Below, piece by piece: positions 39,668 through 53,100 of a stretch of 64,000 nt of DNA (position 1 is its first letter; each line of letters starts with the position of its first letter). The notes beneath the pieces are model-generated. The model ran no database searches and was not told the origin of the DNA. It was given only the letters and a program-made list of their open reading frames with translations. The stretch is from Hydractinia symbiolongicarpus (Eukaryota; Cnidaria; Hydrozoa; Anthoathecata; Hydractiniidae). Where the stretch lies: the NCBI RefSeq assembly GCF_029227915.1, contig NC_079877.1, positions 8,000,001 through 8,064,000 on the forward strand. The letters run 5' to 3'. The position numbers were made by a program, and so were the translations under genes.

Positions 39668-40559
39668 TAGTCATTTTTTACTGTGGGACCAATCCCAGCA
39701 GTTAGTTCGCGCTGAAGAAATAAAGACAGTTTTAAAACCTACATTTCATCGACTTTTTGGCGGTATCAATCCGTTTGAGTTACAACGGTTGCGTCACATA
39801 TTTGTACCAATATGTATTTAGCGATATTCTTCTGATGTTAGTATGTTGCATTGTTTTTAACAGTGAAATGATTGACTGTGGGAATTAATATAACTGATTT
39901 TGACCTTTGACTTTAAGAATGTGATAAATGAGACAATTGAACTCCAAGAAATAACATTCGTCTTAATTTGACATGATTGCTTGAACTCAGCAGTTACACT
40001 GGGCGCTGTGGCAGCGCTTTAATTAAAAATTTAGATAAAAAAGTCATTTTTGTACTGCGGCACCAATCCTAGCCGTTACCGCGCGCTGAAGAAATAGGTA
40101 CAGTTTCAAAAACTACATTTCTTTGACTTTCTAACGCTATCAGTCCGCTTCAATTACAATGGTTCCGTCACATATTCGTACCATCATGTACTTAACGATA
40201 TTTTTCCAATAATACCGGGTTAAATCGCTTTTAACTGTAAAACGATTAACTGAGGGATTTAATTGAACTGATTCTGGACTCTGACCTTATAAATTTTATA
40301 AGTGATACAATTGGACTCCTAGAAATAACATTCTTCTTAATTTGACATGATTGCCGGAACTCAGCGATTACACTGGGCGCTGTGGTAGCGCTTTCTTTTA
40401 AAAATTCAGATCAATAAGTCTTTTTTTACTGCGAGACCAATCCTAGCCGTTAGTTCGCGCTGAAGAAATAGAGACAGTTTCAAAAACTACATTTCATTGA
40501 CTTTCTAACGGTGTCAATCCGTTTGAGTTACAACGGTTGTGTCACATATTCGTACCAAT

Positions 40560-40800
40560 ATGTATTTAGTGATTTTCTTCCGATATTACTAAGTTGCATT
40601 GCTTTTAACAGTGAAACAATTGACTGAGGGAGTTAATTGAACTGATTCCGGACTGTGACCTTATAAATGTGAAAAATGAGCCAATTCGCTTTTAACAGTG
40701 AAACGTTTGACTGTGGGACTTAATTGAACTGATTCTGGACTGTGACCTTATAAATGTAATAAATGAGACAATTGGACTCCAAGAAATAACATTCTTCTTA
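40560..40800. repeat. Fused monomer with ~260-bp deletion
   Basis: At about 40686 GTGAAAAATGAGCCAATT, which should continue GTTCTCCAAGG, runs directly into CGCTTTTAACAGTGAAACG of a following monomer. The end of one monomer, the AT tract, both dyads and the first half of the next are missing. The spacing between the two CTTTTAACAG landmarks here is only about 100 bp. Confidence 0.78.
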
Positions 40801-43800
40801 ATTTGACATGATTGCTGGAATTCAGCGATTACACGGGCGCTGTGGTAGCGTTTTATTTAAAAATTAGGATAAATAAATCATTTTTTACTGTGGGACCAAT
40901 CCTAGCCGTTAGTTCGGGCTGAAGAAATAGAGACAGTTTCAAAAACTACATTTCATTGACTTTCTGACGGTATAAATCCATTTGAGTTACAACGGTTGCG
41001 TCACATATTCGTACCAACAAGTATTTACTGATAGTATTCGGATGTTACTAGGTTGCATCGCTTTTAACAGTGAAAGGTTGGAATGTGGGACTTAATTGAA
41101 CTGATTTTGGACTTTGACCGTATAAATGTTATAAATGAGCCAGTTTGACTCAAGCAGTAACATTCTTCTTAACTTGACATCATTGCTGGAACTCAGCGAT
41201 TGCACTGGGCGCTGCGGTAGCGTTTTTTTAAAAATTAAGATAAATTAGTCATTTTTTACTGTGGGACCAATCCCAGCAGTTAGTTCGCGCTGAAGAAATA
41301 GAGACAGTTTTAAAAACTACATTTCATCGACTTCTTGGCGGTATTAATCCGTTTGAGTTACAACGGTTGCGTCACATATTCGTACCAATATGTATTTAGT
41401 GATATTTTCCGATATTACTAAGTTATATCGCTTTTAACAGTGAAACGATTGACTCTGGGACTTAACTGAAGTAACTTTGGACTGTGACCTTATAAATGTG
41501 ATAAGTAAGCCAACAGGACCCCAAGAAGTATCATTCTTCTTAATTTGACATGATTGCTGGAATTCAGCGATTACATTAGGCTCTGTGGTAGCGCTTTATT
41601 TAAAAATTTAGATAAATAAGTCTTTTTCTACTGTGGGACCAAACCTGGCCGTTAGCACGCGCTGAATAAATAGGAACAGTTTCAAAGACTACCTTTCATT
41701 GACTTTCTGACGGTATAAATCCGTTTGAGCTACAACGGTTGCGTCACATATTCGTACCAACAAGTATTTAGTGATAGTATTTGGATGTTACTAGGTTGCA
41801 TCGCTTTTAACAGTGAAAGGTTGGAATGTGGGACTTAATTGAACTGATTTTGGACTTTGACCTTGTAAATTTGATAAATGAGACAGTTTGGCTACAAGAA
41901 ATAACATTCTTCTTAATTTGACATGATTGCTGGAACTCAGGGATTACACTGGGCGCTGTGGTAGTGCTTCATTTAAAAATTCAGATAAATAAGTCAATTT
42001 TTACTGTGGGACCAATCCTAGCCGTTAGATCATGCTGAAGAAATAGAGACAGTTTCAAAAACTACATTTCATTGACTTTCTAACTGTGTCAATCCGTTTG
42101 AATGACAACGGTTCAGTCACAGACTAGTACCAACATTTATTTAGCGATATTTTTCTGATGTTAGTATGTTGCATTGTTTTTAACAGTGAAATGATTGACT
42201 GAGGGAATAAATTGAACTGATTCTGGACTCTGATCTTATAAATGTTATAAGTGATACAATTGGACTCCTAGAAATAACATTCTTCTTAATTTGACATGAT
42301 TGCCGGAACTCAGCGATTACACTGGGCGCTGTGGTAGCGCTTTCTTTTAAAAATTCAGATCAATAAGTCTTTTTTTACTGTGGGACCAATCCTAGCCGTT
42401 AGTTCGCGCTGAAGAAATAGAGACAGTTTCAAAAACTACATTTCATTGACTTTCTAACGGTGTCAATCCGTTTGAGTTACAACGGTTGTGTCACATATTC
42501 GTACCAACATGTATTTAGTGATTTTCTTCCGATATTACTAAGTTGTATTGCTTTTAACTGTAAAACGATTGACTGAGGGATTTAATGGAACTGATTCTGG
42601 ACTGTGACCTTATAAATGTTATAAGTGATACAATTGGACTCCTAGAAATAACATTCTTCTTAATTTGACATGATTGCCGGAACTCAGCAGTTACACTGGG
42701 CGCTGTGGCAGCGCTTTAATTAAAAATTTAGATAAAAAAGTCATTTTTGTACTGTGGCACCAATCCTAGCCGTTACCGCGCGCTGAAGAAATAGAGACAG
42801 TTTCAAAAACTACATTTCATTGACTTTCTAACGCTATCAGTCCGTTTCAATTACAATGGTTCCGTCACATATTCGTACTTTCATGTACTTAACGATATTT
42901 TTCCAACAATACAAGGTTGCATCGCTTTTAACTGTAAAACGATTGACTGAGGGATTTAATGGAACTGATTCTGGACTGTGACCTTATAAATTTTATAAGT
43001 GAGACAATTGGACTCCTAGAAATAACATTCTTCTTAATTTGACATGATTGCCGGAACTCAGCGATTACACTGGGCGCTGTGGTAGCGCTTTCTTTTAAAA
43101 ATTCAAATAAATAAGTCTTTTTTTACTGTGGGACCAATCCTGGCCGTTAGCACGTGCTGAATAAATAGGAACAGTTTCCAAAACTACATTTCAATGAATT
43201 TCTAGCGGTATAATTCAGTTTGAGTTACAACGGTTGCGTCACATATTCCTAGCAACATGTATTTAGCGATTTTTTTCTGATATTACTAGGTTGCATCGCT
43301 TTTAACACTGAAACGATTCAATGTGGGACTTAATTCAGCTGATTTTGGACTGTGACTTTATAAATTTTTTATGTGAGACAATTGGACTCCTAGAAATAAC
43401 ATTCTTCTTAATTTGACATGATTGCCGGAACTCAGCGATTACACTGGGCGCTGTGGTAGCACTTTCTTTTAAAAAATCAGATAAATAAGTCAATTTTTAG
43501 TGTGGGCCCAATCCTACCCGTTAGATCGCGCTGAAGAAATAGAGACAGTTTCAAAAACTACATTTCATTGACTTTCTAACGGTGTCAATCCGTTTGAGTG
43601 ACAACGGTTCAGTCACACGTTCGTACCAACATTTATTTAGCGATTTTTTGCTGATATTACTATGTTGCATTGTTTTTAACAGTGAAATGATTGACTGTGG
43701 GATTTAATATAACTGATTTTGACCTTTGACTTTAAGAATGTGATAAATGAGACAATTGAACTCCAAGAAATAACATTCGTCTTAATTTGACATGATTGTT

Positions 43801-46800
43801 TGAACTCAGCAGTTACACTTGGCGCTGTGGCAGCGCTTTGTTTAAAAATTTAGATGAAAAAGTCATTTTTGTACTGTGGGACCAATCCTAGCCGTTACCA
43901 CGCGCTGAAGAAATAGAGACAGTTTCAAAGACTACATTTCATTGACTTTCTGGCGGTATAAATCCGTTTAAGTGACAACGGCTGCGTCACATATTCGTAC
44001 CAACATGTATTTAGTGATAGTATTCGGATGTCACTAGGTTGCATCGCTTTTAACAGTGTAACGTTTGACTGTGGGACTTAATTGAACTGATTTTGGACTT
44101 TGACCTTATAAATGTGATAAATGAGCCAGTTTGGCTACAAGAAATAACATTCTTCTTAAATTTACATGATTACTGGAACTCAGCGATTTCACTGGGTGGT
44201 GTGGTAGCGTTTTATTTAAAAATTAGGATAAATAAGTTATTCGTTACAACTGGACCAATCCTAACCGTTAGCTCGCGCTGAAGAAATAGAGGCAGTTTCA
44301 AAAACTACATTTCATTGACTCTCTAACGGTATCAATCCGTTCGAGTTAACAATGGTTCAGTCACATATTCGTACTTTCATGTACTTAACGATATTTTTCC
44401 AATAATACCAGGTTGCATCCCTTTTAACTGTAAAACGATTGACTGAGGGATTTAATTGAACTGATTCTGGACTGTGACCTTATAAATTTTATAAGTGAGA
44501 CAATTGGACTCCTAGAAATAACATTCTTCTTAATTTGATATGATTGCCGGAACTCAGCGATTACACTGGGCGCTGTGGTAGCGCTTTCTTTTAAAAATTT
44601 AGATAAATAAGTCAATTTTTAGTGTGGGACCAATCCTAGCCCTTATCGCGCTGAAGAAATAGAGACAGTTTCAAAAACTCCATTTCATTGACTTTCTAAC
44701 GGTATCAGTTCGTTTCAATTACAACGGTTCCGTCACATATTCGTACCATCATGTACTTAACGATATTTTTCCAATAATACCAGGTTGCATCACTTTTAAC
44801 AGTAAAACGACTGACTGTGGGACTTAATTGAACTGACTTTTTACTTTGACCTTATAAATGTGATAAATGAGCCAGTTGGACTCCAAGAAATAACATTCTT
44901 TTTAACTCGACATGATTACCGGAACTCAGCGATTACACTGGAACCTGTGGTAGCGCTTCATTTAAAAATTTAGTTAGATAAGTTATTTTTTACTGTGGGA
45001 CCAATCCTAGCCGTTATCGCGCACTGAAGAAATCAAGACAGGTTGAAAAACTCCATTTCATTGACTTTCTAACGGTATCAGTTCGTTTCAATTACAACGG
45101 TTCTGTCACATATTCGTACCATCATGTACTTAACGATATTTTTTCAATAATACCAGGTTGCATCGCTTTTAACAGTAAAACGATTGACTGTGGGACTTAA
45201 TTGAACTGACTTTTGACTTTGACCTTATAAATGTGATAAATGAGCTAATTGGACTCCAAGAAATAACATTCTTTTTAACTCGACATGATTACCGGAACTC
45301 AGCGATTACACTGGAACCTGTGGTAGCGCTTCATTTAAAATTTAATTAAATAAGTTATTTTTTACTGTTTGACCAATCCTAGCCGTTATCGCGCGCTGAA
45401 GAAATAGAGACACTTTCAAAAACTACATCTCATTGACTTTCCAACGGTGTCAGTCCGTTCAGGTAACAACAGTTGCGTCACATATTCGTACGAACATGTA
45501 TTTAGCGATATTTTTCTGACATTACTAGGTTGAATCGCTTTTAACAGTGAAACGATTGACTGAGGGACTTAATTGAACTGATTCTGTACTGTGACCTTAT
45601 AAATGTGATAAATGAGACAATTGGATTCCAAGGAAAAACCTTCATCTTAATCTGACATGATTGCTGTAACTCAGCGATTATACTGGGCGCTATGGCAGCG
45701 CTTTATTTAAACATTTAGATAAATAAATCATTTTTTACTGTGGGACCAATCGTAGCCATTATCGCGCGCTGAAGAAATAGAGACATTTTCAAAAACTACA
45801 TTTCATTGAATTTCTAACGGTGTCAGTCCGTTTAAGTTACAACGGTTGCGTCACATATTCGTACAAACATATGTTTAGCGATATTTTTCTGACATTACTA
45901 GGTTGCATCGCTTTTAACTGGGAAATGATTGAACGTGGGACTTAATTTAAGTGATTCTGGACTGTGACCTTATAATTGTGACAAATGAGACAATTGGACT
46001 CCAAGGAAAAACATTCTTCTTAATTTGACATGATTGCTGTAACTCAGCGAATATACTGGGCGCTGTGGTACTGCTTTATTTAAAAGTTTATATAAATAAG
46101 TCATTTTTTACTGTGGGATCAATCCTGACCGTTAGCACGTGCTGAATAAATAGGAATAGTTTCCAAAACTACATTTCATTGATTTTCTAGCGGTATAATT
46201 CCGTTTGAGTTACAACGGTTGCGTCACATATTCCTACCAACATGTATTTAGTGATTTTTTTCTGATATTACTAGGTTGCATTGCTTTTAAAAGTGAAACG
46301 ATTGAATGTGGGACTTAATTGAGCTGATTTTGGACTGTGACCTTATAAATGTTATATGTGAGACAATTGGGCTCCTAGAAAAAACATTCTTCTTAATTTG
46401 ACATGATTGCCGGAATTCAGCAGTTACACTGGGCGCTGTGGCAGCGCTTTAATTAAAAATTTAGATAAAAAAGTCATTTTTGTACTGTGGCACCAATCCT
46501 AGCCGTTATCGCGCGCTGAAGAAATAGAGACAGTTTCAAAAACTACATTTCATTGACTTTCTAACGCTATCAGTCCGTTTCAATTACAATGGTTCCGTCA
46601 CATATTCGTACCTTCATGTACTTAACCATATTTTTCCAATAATACCAGGTTGCATCGCTTTTAACTGTAAAACGATTGACTGAGGGATTTAATTGAACTG
46701 ATTCTGGACGGTGACCTTATAAATTTTATAAGTGAGACAATTGGACTCCTAGAAATAACATTCTTCTTAATTTGACATGATTGCCGGAACTCAGCGATTA

Positions 46801-48324
46801 CACTGGGCGCTGTGGTAGCGCTTTCTTTTAAAAGTTCAAATAAATTAGTCTTTTTTTACTGTGGGACCAATCCTGGCCGTTAGCACGCGCTGAATAAATA
46901 GGAACAGTTTCCAAAACTACATTTCATTGATTTTCTAGCGGTATAATTCCGTTTGAGTTACAACGGTTGTGTCACATATTCGTAGCAACATGTATTTAGC
47001 GATTTTTTCCTGATATTACTAGGTTGCATCGCTCTTAACAGTAAAACGTTTGACTGTGGGACTTAATTGAACTGATTTTGGACTTTGACCTTATAAATGT
47101 GATAAATGAGACAATTGAATTCCAAGAAATAACATTTTTCTTAATTTGACATGATTGCTTGAACTCAGCAGTTACACTGGGCGCTGTGGCAGCGCTTTAT
47201 TTAAATATTTAGATAAAAAAGTCACTTTTGTACTGTGGCACCAATCCTAGCCGTTATCGCGCGCTGAAGAAATAGAGACATTCTGAAAAACTACATTTCA
47301 TTGACTTCTTGGCGGTATCAAGCCGTTTGAGTTAAAACGGTTCAGTCACATACTCGTACTAACATGTATTTGGTGATTTTCTTCCGATATTACTAAGTTG
47401 TATTGCTTTTAACAGTGAAACAATTGACTGAGGGAGTTAATTGAACTGATTCCGGACTGTGACCTTATAAATGTGAAAAATGAGCCAATTGTTCTCCAAG
47501 GAATAACATTCTTCTTAATTTGACATGATTGCTGGAACTCAGCGATTACACAAGGCGCTGTGGAAGCGCTTCATTTAAAAATTTAGATAAATAAGTCAAT
47601 CCTTACTGTGGGAGCAATCCTAGCCGTTATCGTGAGCTGAAGAAATAGAGACAGTTTTAAAAACTACATTTCAATGACTTTCTAACGGTATCAGTCCGTT
47701 TGAGTTACAACGGTTGCGTCACATATTCGTACCAATATGTATTTAGCGATATTTTTCCGCTGTTGCTAGGTTGCATCGCCTTTAACAGTGAAACGATTGA
47801 CTGTGGGACTTAAATGAACTGATTTTGGACTGAGACCTTATGAATGTGAAAGTGAGACAATTCGACTTCAAGAAATAACATTCTTCTTAACTTGACATGA
47901 TTGCTGAAATTCAGAGATTACACTGGCCGCTGTGGTAGCGCTTAATTTAAAAATTAAGATAAAAAATTCAGTTTTTACTGTGGGACCAATCCCAGCCGTT
48001 GGCGCGCGCTGAAGAAATAGAGACAGTTTCAAATACTACATTTCACTGACTTTCTAACGGTGTCAGTCCGTTTGCGTTACAACAGTTGGGTCACATATTC
48101 ATACCAACATGTATTTAGCGATATTTTTTTGATATTACTAGGTTGCATCGCTTTTAACAGTGAAACGATTGACTCTGGGAATTAACTGAAGTAACTTTGG
48201 ACTGTGACCTTATAAATGTGATAAATGAGACAATTGGACTCCAAGAAATAACATTCTTCTTAATTTGACATGATTGCTGGAACTCAGCGATTACGTTAGG
48301 CTCTGTGGTAGGGCTTTATTTAAA

Positions 48325-48400
48325 AATTTAGATAAATAAGTTATTTTTTACAACGGTTCAGTCACACATTCGTACCAACATGTACTTAACGATATTTTTC
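48325..48400. repeat. Monomer deletion junction, copy 1
   Basis: TAAGTTATTTTTTAC, normally followed by TGTGGGACC, is joined near 48352 to AACGGTTCAGTCACACATTC. This removes about 105 bp of the first third of the monomer. The join shares TAC with the deleted side. The same junction is found at about 50115. Confidence 0.8.
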
Positions 48401-50089
48401 TAATAATACCAGGTTGCATCGCTTTTAACAGTAAAACGATTGACTGTGGGACTTAATTGAACTGACTTTTGCCTTTGACCTTATAAATGTGATAAATGTG
48501 CCAGTTGGACTCCAAGAAATAACATTCTTTTTAACTCGACATTATTACCGGAACTCAGCGACTACAATGGAACCTGTGGTAGCGCTTCATTTAAAAATAT
48601 AGTTAGATAAGTTATTTTTTACTGTGGGACTAATCCTACCCGTTATCGCGCACTGAAGAAATAGAGGCAGGTTCAAAAACTCTATTTCATTGACTTTCTA
48701 ACGGTATCAGTTCGTTTCAATTACAACGGTTCTGTCACATATTCGTACCATCATGTACTTAACGATATTTTTTCAATAATACCAGGTTGCATCGCTTTTA
48801 ACAGTAAAACGATTGAATGTGGGACTTAATTGAACTGACTTTTGACTTTGACCTTATAAAAGTGACAAATGCGCTAATTGGACTCCAAGAAATAACATTC
48901 TTTTTAACTCGACATGATTACCGGAACTCAGCGATTACACTGGAACGTGTGGTAGCGCTTCATTTAAAATTTAATTAAATAAGTTATTTTTTACTGTGGG
49001 ACCAATCCTAGCCGTTATCGCGCGCAGAAGAAATAGAGACACTTTCAAAAACTACATTTCATTGACTTTCCAACGGTGTCAGTCCGTTCAGGTAACAACA
49101 GTTGCGTCACATATTCGTACGAACATGTATTAAGCGATATTTTTCTGACATTACTAGGTTGAATCGCTTTTAACAGTGAAACGATTGACTGAGGGACTTA
49201 ATTGAACTGATTCTGTACTGTGACCTTATAAATGTGATAAATGAGACAATTGGACTCCAAGGAAAAACCTTTCTACTTAATCTGACATAATTGCTGTAAG
49301 TCAGCGATTATACTGGGCGCTATGGCAGCGCTTTATTTAAACATTTAGATAAATAAATCATTTTTTACTGTGGGACCAATCGTAGCCGTTATCGCGCGCT
49401 GAAGAAATAGAGGCACTTTCAAAAACTACATTTCATTGAATTTCTAACGGTGTCAGTACGTTTAAGTTACAACGGTTGCGTCACATATTCGTACCTTCAT
49501 GTACTTAACGATATTTTTCCAATAATACCAGGTTGCATCGCTTTTAACTGTAAAACGATTGACTAAGGGATTTAATTGAACTGATTCTGGACTGTGACCT
49601 TATAAATTTTATAAGTGAGACAATTGGACTCCTAGAAATAACATTCTTCTTAATTTGACATGATTGCCGGAACTCAGCGATTACACTGGGCGCTGTGGTA
49701 GCGCTTTCTTTTAAAAGTTCAAATAAATTAGTCTTTTTTTACTGTGGGACCAATCCTGGCCGTTAGCACGCGCTGAATAAATAGGAACAGTTTCCAAAAT
49801 TACATTTCATTGATGTTCTAGCGGTATAATTTCGTTTGAGTTACAACGGTTGCGTCACATATTCCTAGCAACATGTATTTAGCGATTTTTTCCTGATATT
49901 ACTAGGTTGCATCGCTTTTAACAGTGAAACGTTTGACTGTGGGACTTAATTGAACTGATTTTGGACTTTGACCTTATAAATGTGATAAATGAGACAATTG
50001 AATTCCAAGAAATAACATTTTTCTTAATTTGACATGATTGCTTGAACTCAGCGATTTCACTGGGCGGTGTGGTAGCGTTTTATTTCAAA

Positions 50090-50165
50090 ATTAAGATAAA
50101 TAAGTTATTTTTTACAACGGTTCAGTCACACATTCGTACCAACATGTACTTAACGATATTTTTCC
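50090..50165. repeat. Monomer deletion junction, copy 2
   Basis: The same unusual join as at 48352: TAAGTTATTTTTTAC runs into AACGGTTCAGTCACACATTC. The monomers before the two junctions belong to different types, while the sequence after matches (TTCAGTCACACATTC, then GACATTATTACCGG). The shortened unit was therefore copied after it arose. Confidence 0.8.
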
Positions 50166-53100
50166 AATAATACCAGGTTGCATCGCTTTTAACAGTAAAA
50201 CGATTGACTGTGGGACTTAATTGAACTGACTTTTGACTTTGACCTTATAAATGTGATAAATGAGCCAGTTGGACTCCAAGAAATAACATTCTTTTTAACT
50301 CGACATTATTACCGGAACTCAGCGAATATACTGGGCGCTGTGGTACTGCTTTATTTAAAAGTTTATATAAATAAGTCATTTTTTACTGTGGGATCAATCC
50401 TGACCGTTAGCACGTGCTGAATAAATAGGAATAGTTTCCAAAACTACATTTCATTGATTTTCTAGCGGTATAATTCCGTTTGAGTTACAACGGTTGCGCC
50501 ACATAATCCTACCAACATGTATTTAGCGATTTTTTTCTGATATTACTAGGTTGCATTGCTTTTAAAAGTGAAACGATTGAATGTGGGACTTAATTGAGCT
50601 GATTTTGGACTGTGACCTTATAAATGTTATATGTGAGACAATTAGGCTTCTAGAAATAACATTCTTCTTAATTTGACATGATTGCCGGAACTCAGCAGTT
50701 ACACTGGGCGATGTGGCAGCGCTTTAATTAAAAATTTAGATAAAAAAGTCATTTTTGTACTGTGGCACCAATCCTAGCCGTTACTGCGCGCTGAAGAAAT
50801 AGAGACAGTTTCAAAAACTCCATTTCATTGACTTTCTAACGGTATCAGTTCGTTTCATCTATAACGGTTCTGTCACATATTCGTACCATCATGTACTTAA
50901 CGATGTTTTTTCAATAATACCAGGTTGCATCGCTTTTAACAGTAGAACGATTGACTGTGGGACTTAATTGAACTGACTTTTGACTTTGACCTTATAATTG
51001 TGACAAATGAGACAATTGGACTCCAAGGAAAAACATTCTTCTTAATTTGACATGATTGCTGTAACTCAGCGAATATACTGGGCGCTGTGGTACTGCTTTA
51101 TTTAAAAGTTTTTATAAATAAGTCATTTTTTACTGTGGGATCAATCCTGACCGTTAGCACGTGCTGAATAAATAGGAATAGTTTCCAAAACTACATTTCA
51201 TTGATTTTCTAGCGGTATAATTCCGTTTGAGTTACAACGTTTGCGCCACATAATCCTACCAACATGTATTTAGCGATTTTTTTCTGATATTACTAGGTTG
51301 CATTGCTTTTAAAAGTGAAACGATTGAATGTGGGACTTAAATGAGCTGATTTTGGACTGTGACCTTATAAATGTTATATGTGAGACAATTAGGCTTCTAG
51401 AATTGACATTCTTCTTAATTTGACATGATTGCCGGAACTCAGCAGTTACACTGGGCGCTGTGGCAGCGCTTTAATTAAAAATTTAGATAAAAAAGTCATT
51501 TTTTTACTGTGGCACCAATCCTAGCCGTTACCGTGCGCTGAAGAAATAGAGACAGTTTCAAAAACTACATTTCATTGACTTTCTAACGCTATCAGTCCGT
51601 TTCAATTACAATGGTTCCGTCACATATTCGTACCTTCATGTACTTAACGATATTTTTCCAATAATACCAGGTTGCATCGCTTTTAACTGTAAAACGATTG
51701 ACTGAGGGATTTAATTGAACTGATTCTGGACTGTGACCTTATAAATTTTATAAGTGAGACAATTGGATTCCTAGAAATAACATTATTCTTAATTTGACAT
51801 GATTGCCGGAACTCAGCGATTACACTGGGCGCTGTGGTAGCGCTTTCTTTTAAAAGTTCAAATAAATAAGTCTTTTTTTACTGTGGGACCAATCCTGGCC
51901 GTTAGCACGCGCTGAATAAATAGGAACAGTTTCCAAAACTACATTTCATTGATTTTCTAGCGGTATAATTCCGTTTGAGTTACAACGGTTGCGTCACATA
52001 TTCCTAGCAACATGTATTTAGCGATTTTTTCCTGATATTACTAGGTTGCATCGCTTTTAACAGTGAAACGTTTGACTGTGGGACTTAATTGAAATGATTT
52101 TGGACTTTGACCTTATAAATGTGATAAATGAGACAATTGAATTCCAAGAAATAACATTTTTCTTAATTTGACATGATTGCTTGAACTCAGCAGTTACACT
52201 GGGCGCTGTGGCAGCGCTTTATTTAAATATTTAGATAAAAAAGTCATTTTTGTACTGTGGCACAAATCCTAGCCGTTATCGCGCGCTGAAGAAATAAAGA
52301 CATTCTCAAAAACTACATTTCATTGACTTCTTGGCGGTATCAAGCCGTTTGAGTTACAACGGTTGCGTCACATATTCGTACCATCATGTACTTAACGATA
52401 TTTTTCTAATAATACCAGGTTGCATCGCTTTTAACTGTAAAACAATTGACTGAGGGATTTAATTGAACTGATTCTGGAATGTGACCTCATAAATTTTATA
52501 AGTGAGACAATTGGACTCCTAGAAATAACATTCTTTTTAATTTGACATGATTACCGGAACTCAGCGATTACACTGGGCGCTGGAGTAGCGCTTTCTTTTA
52601 AAAATTAAGATAAATAAGTCAATTTTTGGTGTGGGACCAATCCTAGCCGTTATCGCGAGCTGAAGATAGAGACAGTTTCAAAAACTACATTTCATTGACT
52701 TTCTAACGGTATCAATCCGTTCGAGTGACAACGATTCAGTCACATACTCGTACTAACATGTATTTAGTGATTTTCTTCCGATATTACTATGTTGTATTGC
52801 TTTTAACAGTAAAACAATTGACTGAGGGGGTTAATTGAACTGATTCCGGACTGTGACCTTATAAATGTGAAAAATGAGCCAATTGTTCTCCAAGTAATAA
52901 CATTCTTCTTAATTTGACATGATTGCTGGAACTCAGCGATTACACAAGGCGCTGTGGAAGCGCTTCATTTAAAAATTTAGATAAATAAGTCAATCCTTAC
53001 TGTGGGACCAATCCTAGCCGTTATCGCGAGCTGAAGATAGAGACAGTTTTAAAAACTACATTTCAATGACTTTCTAACGGTATCAGTCCGTTTGAGTTAC

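Noticed and set aside
44093-44615. Short open frames on both strands (44093-44281 plus, 44424-44615 minus; also 33403-33603 minus)
   Set aside because: They lie wholly within satellite monomers and exist only where point changes removed stops. Neighbouring monomers have the frame broken.
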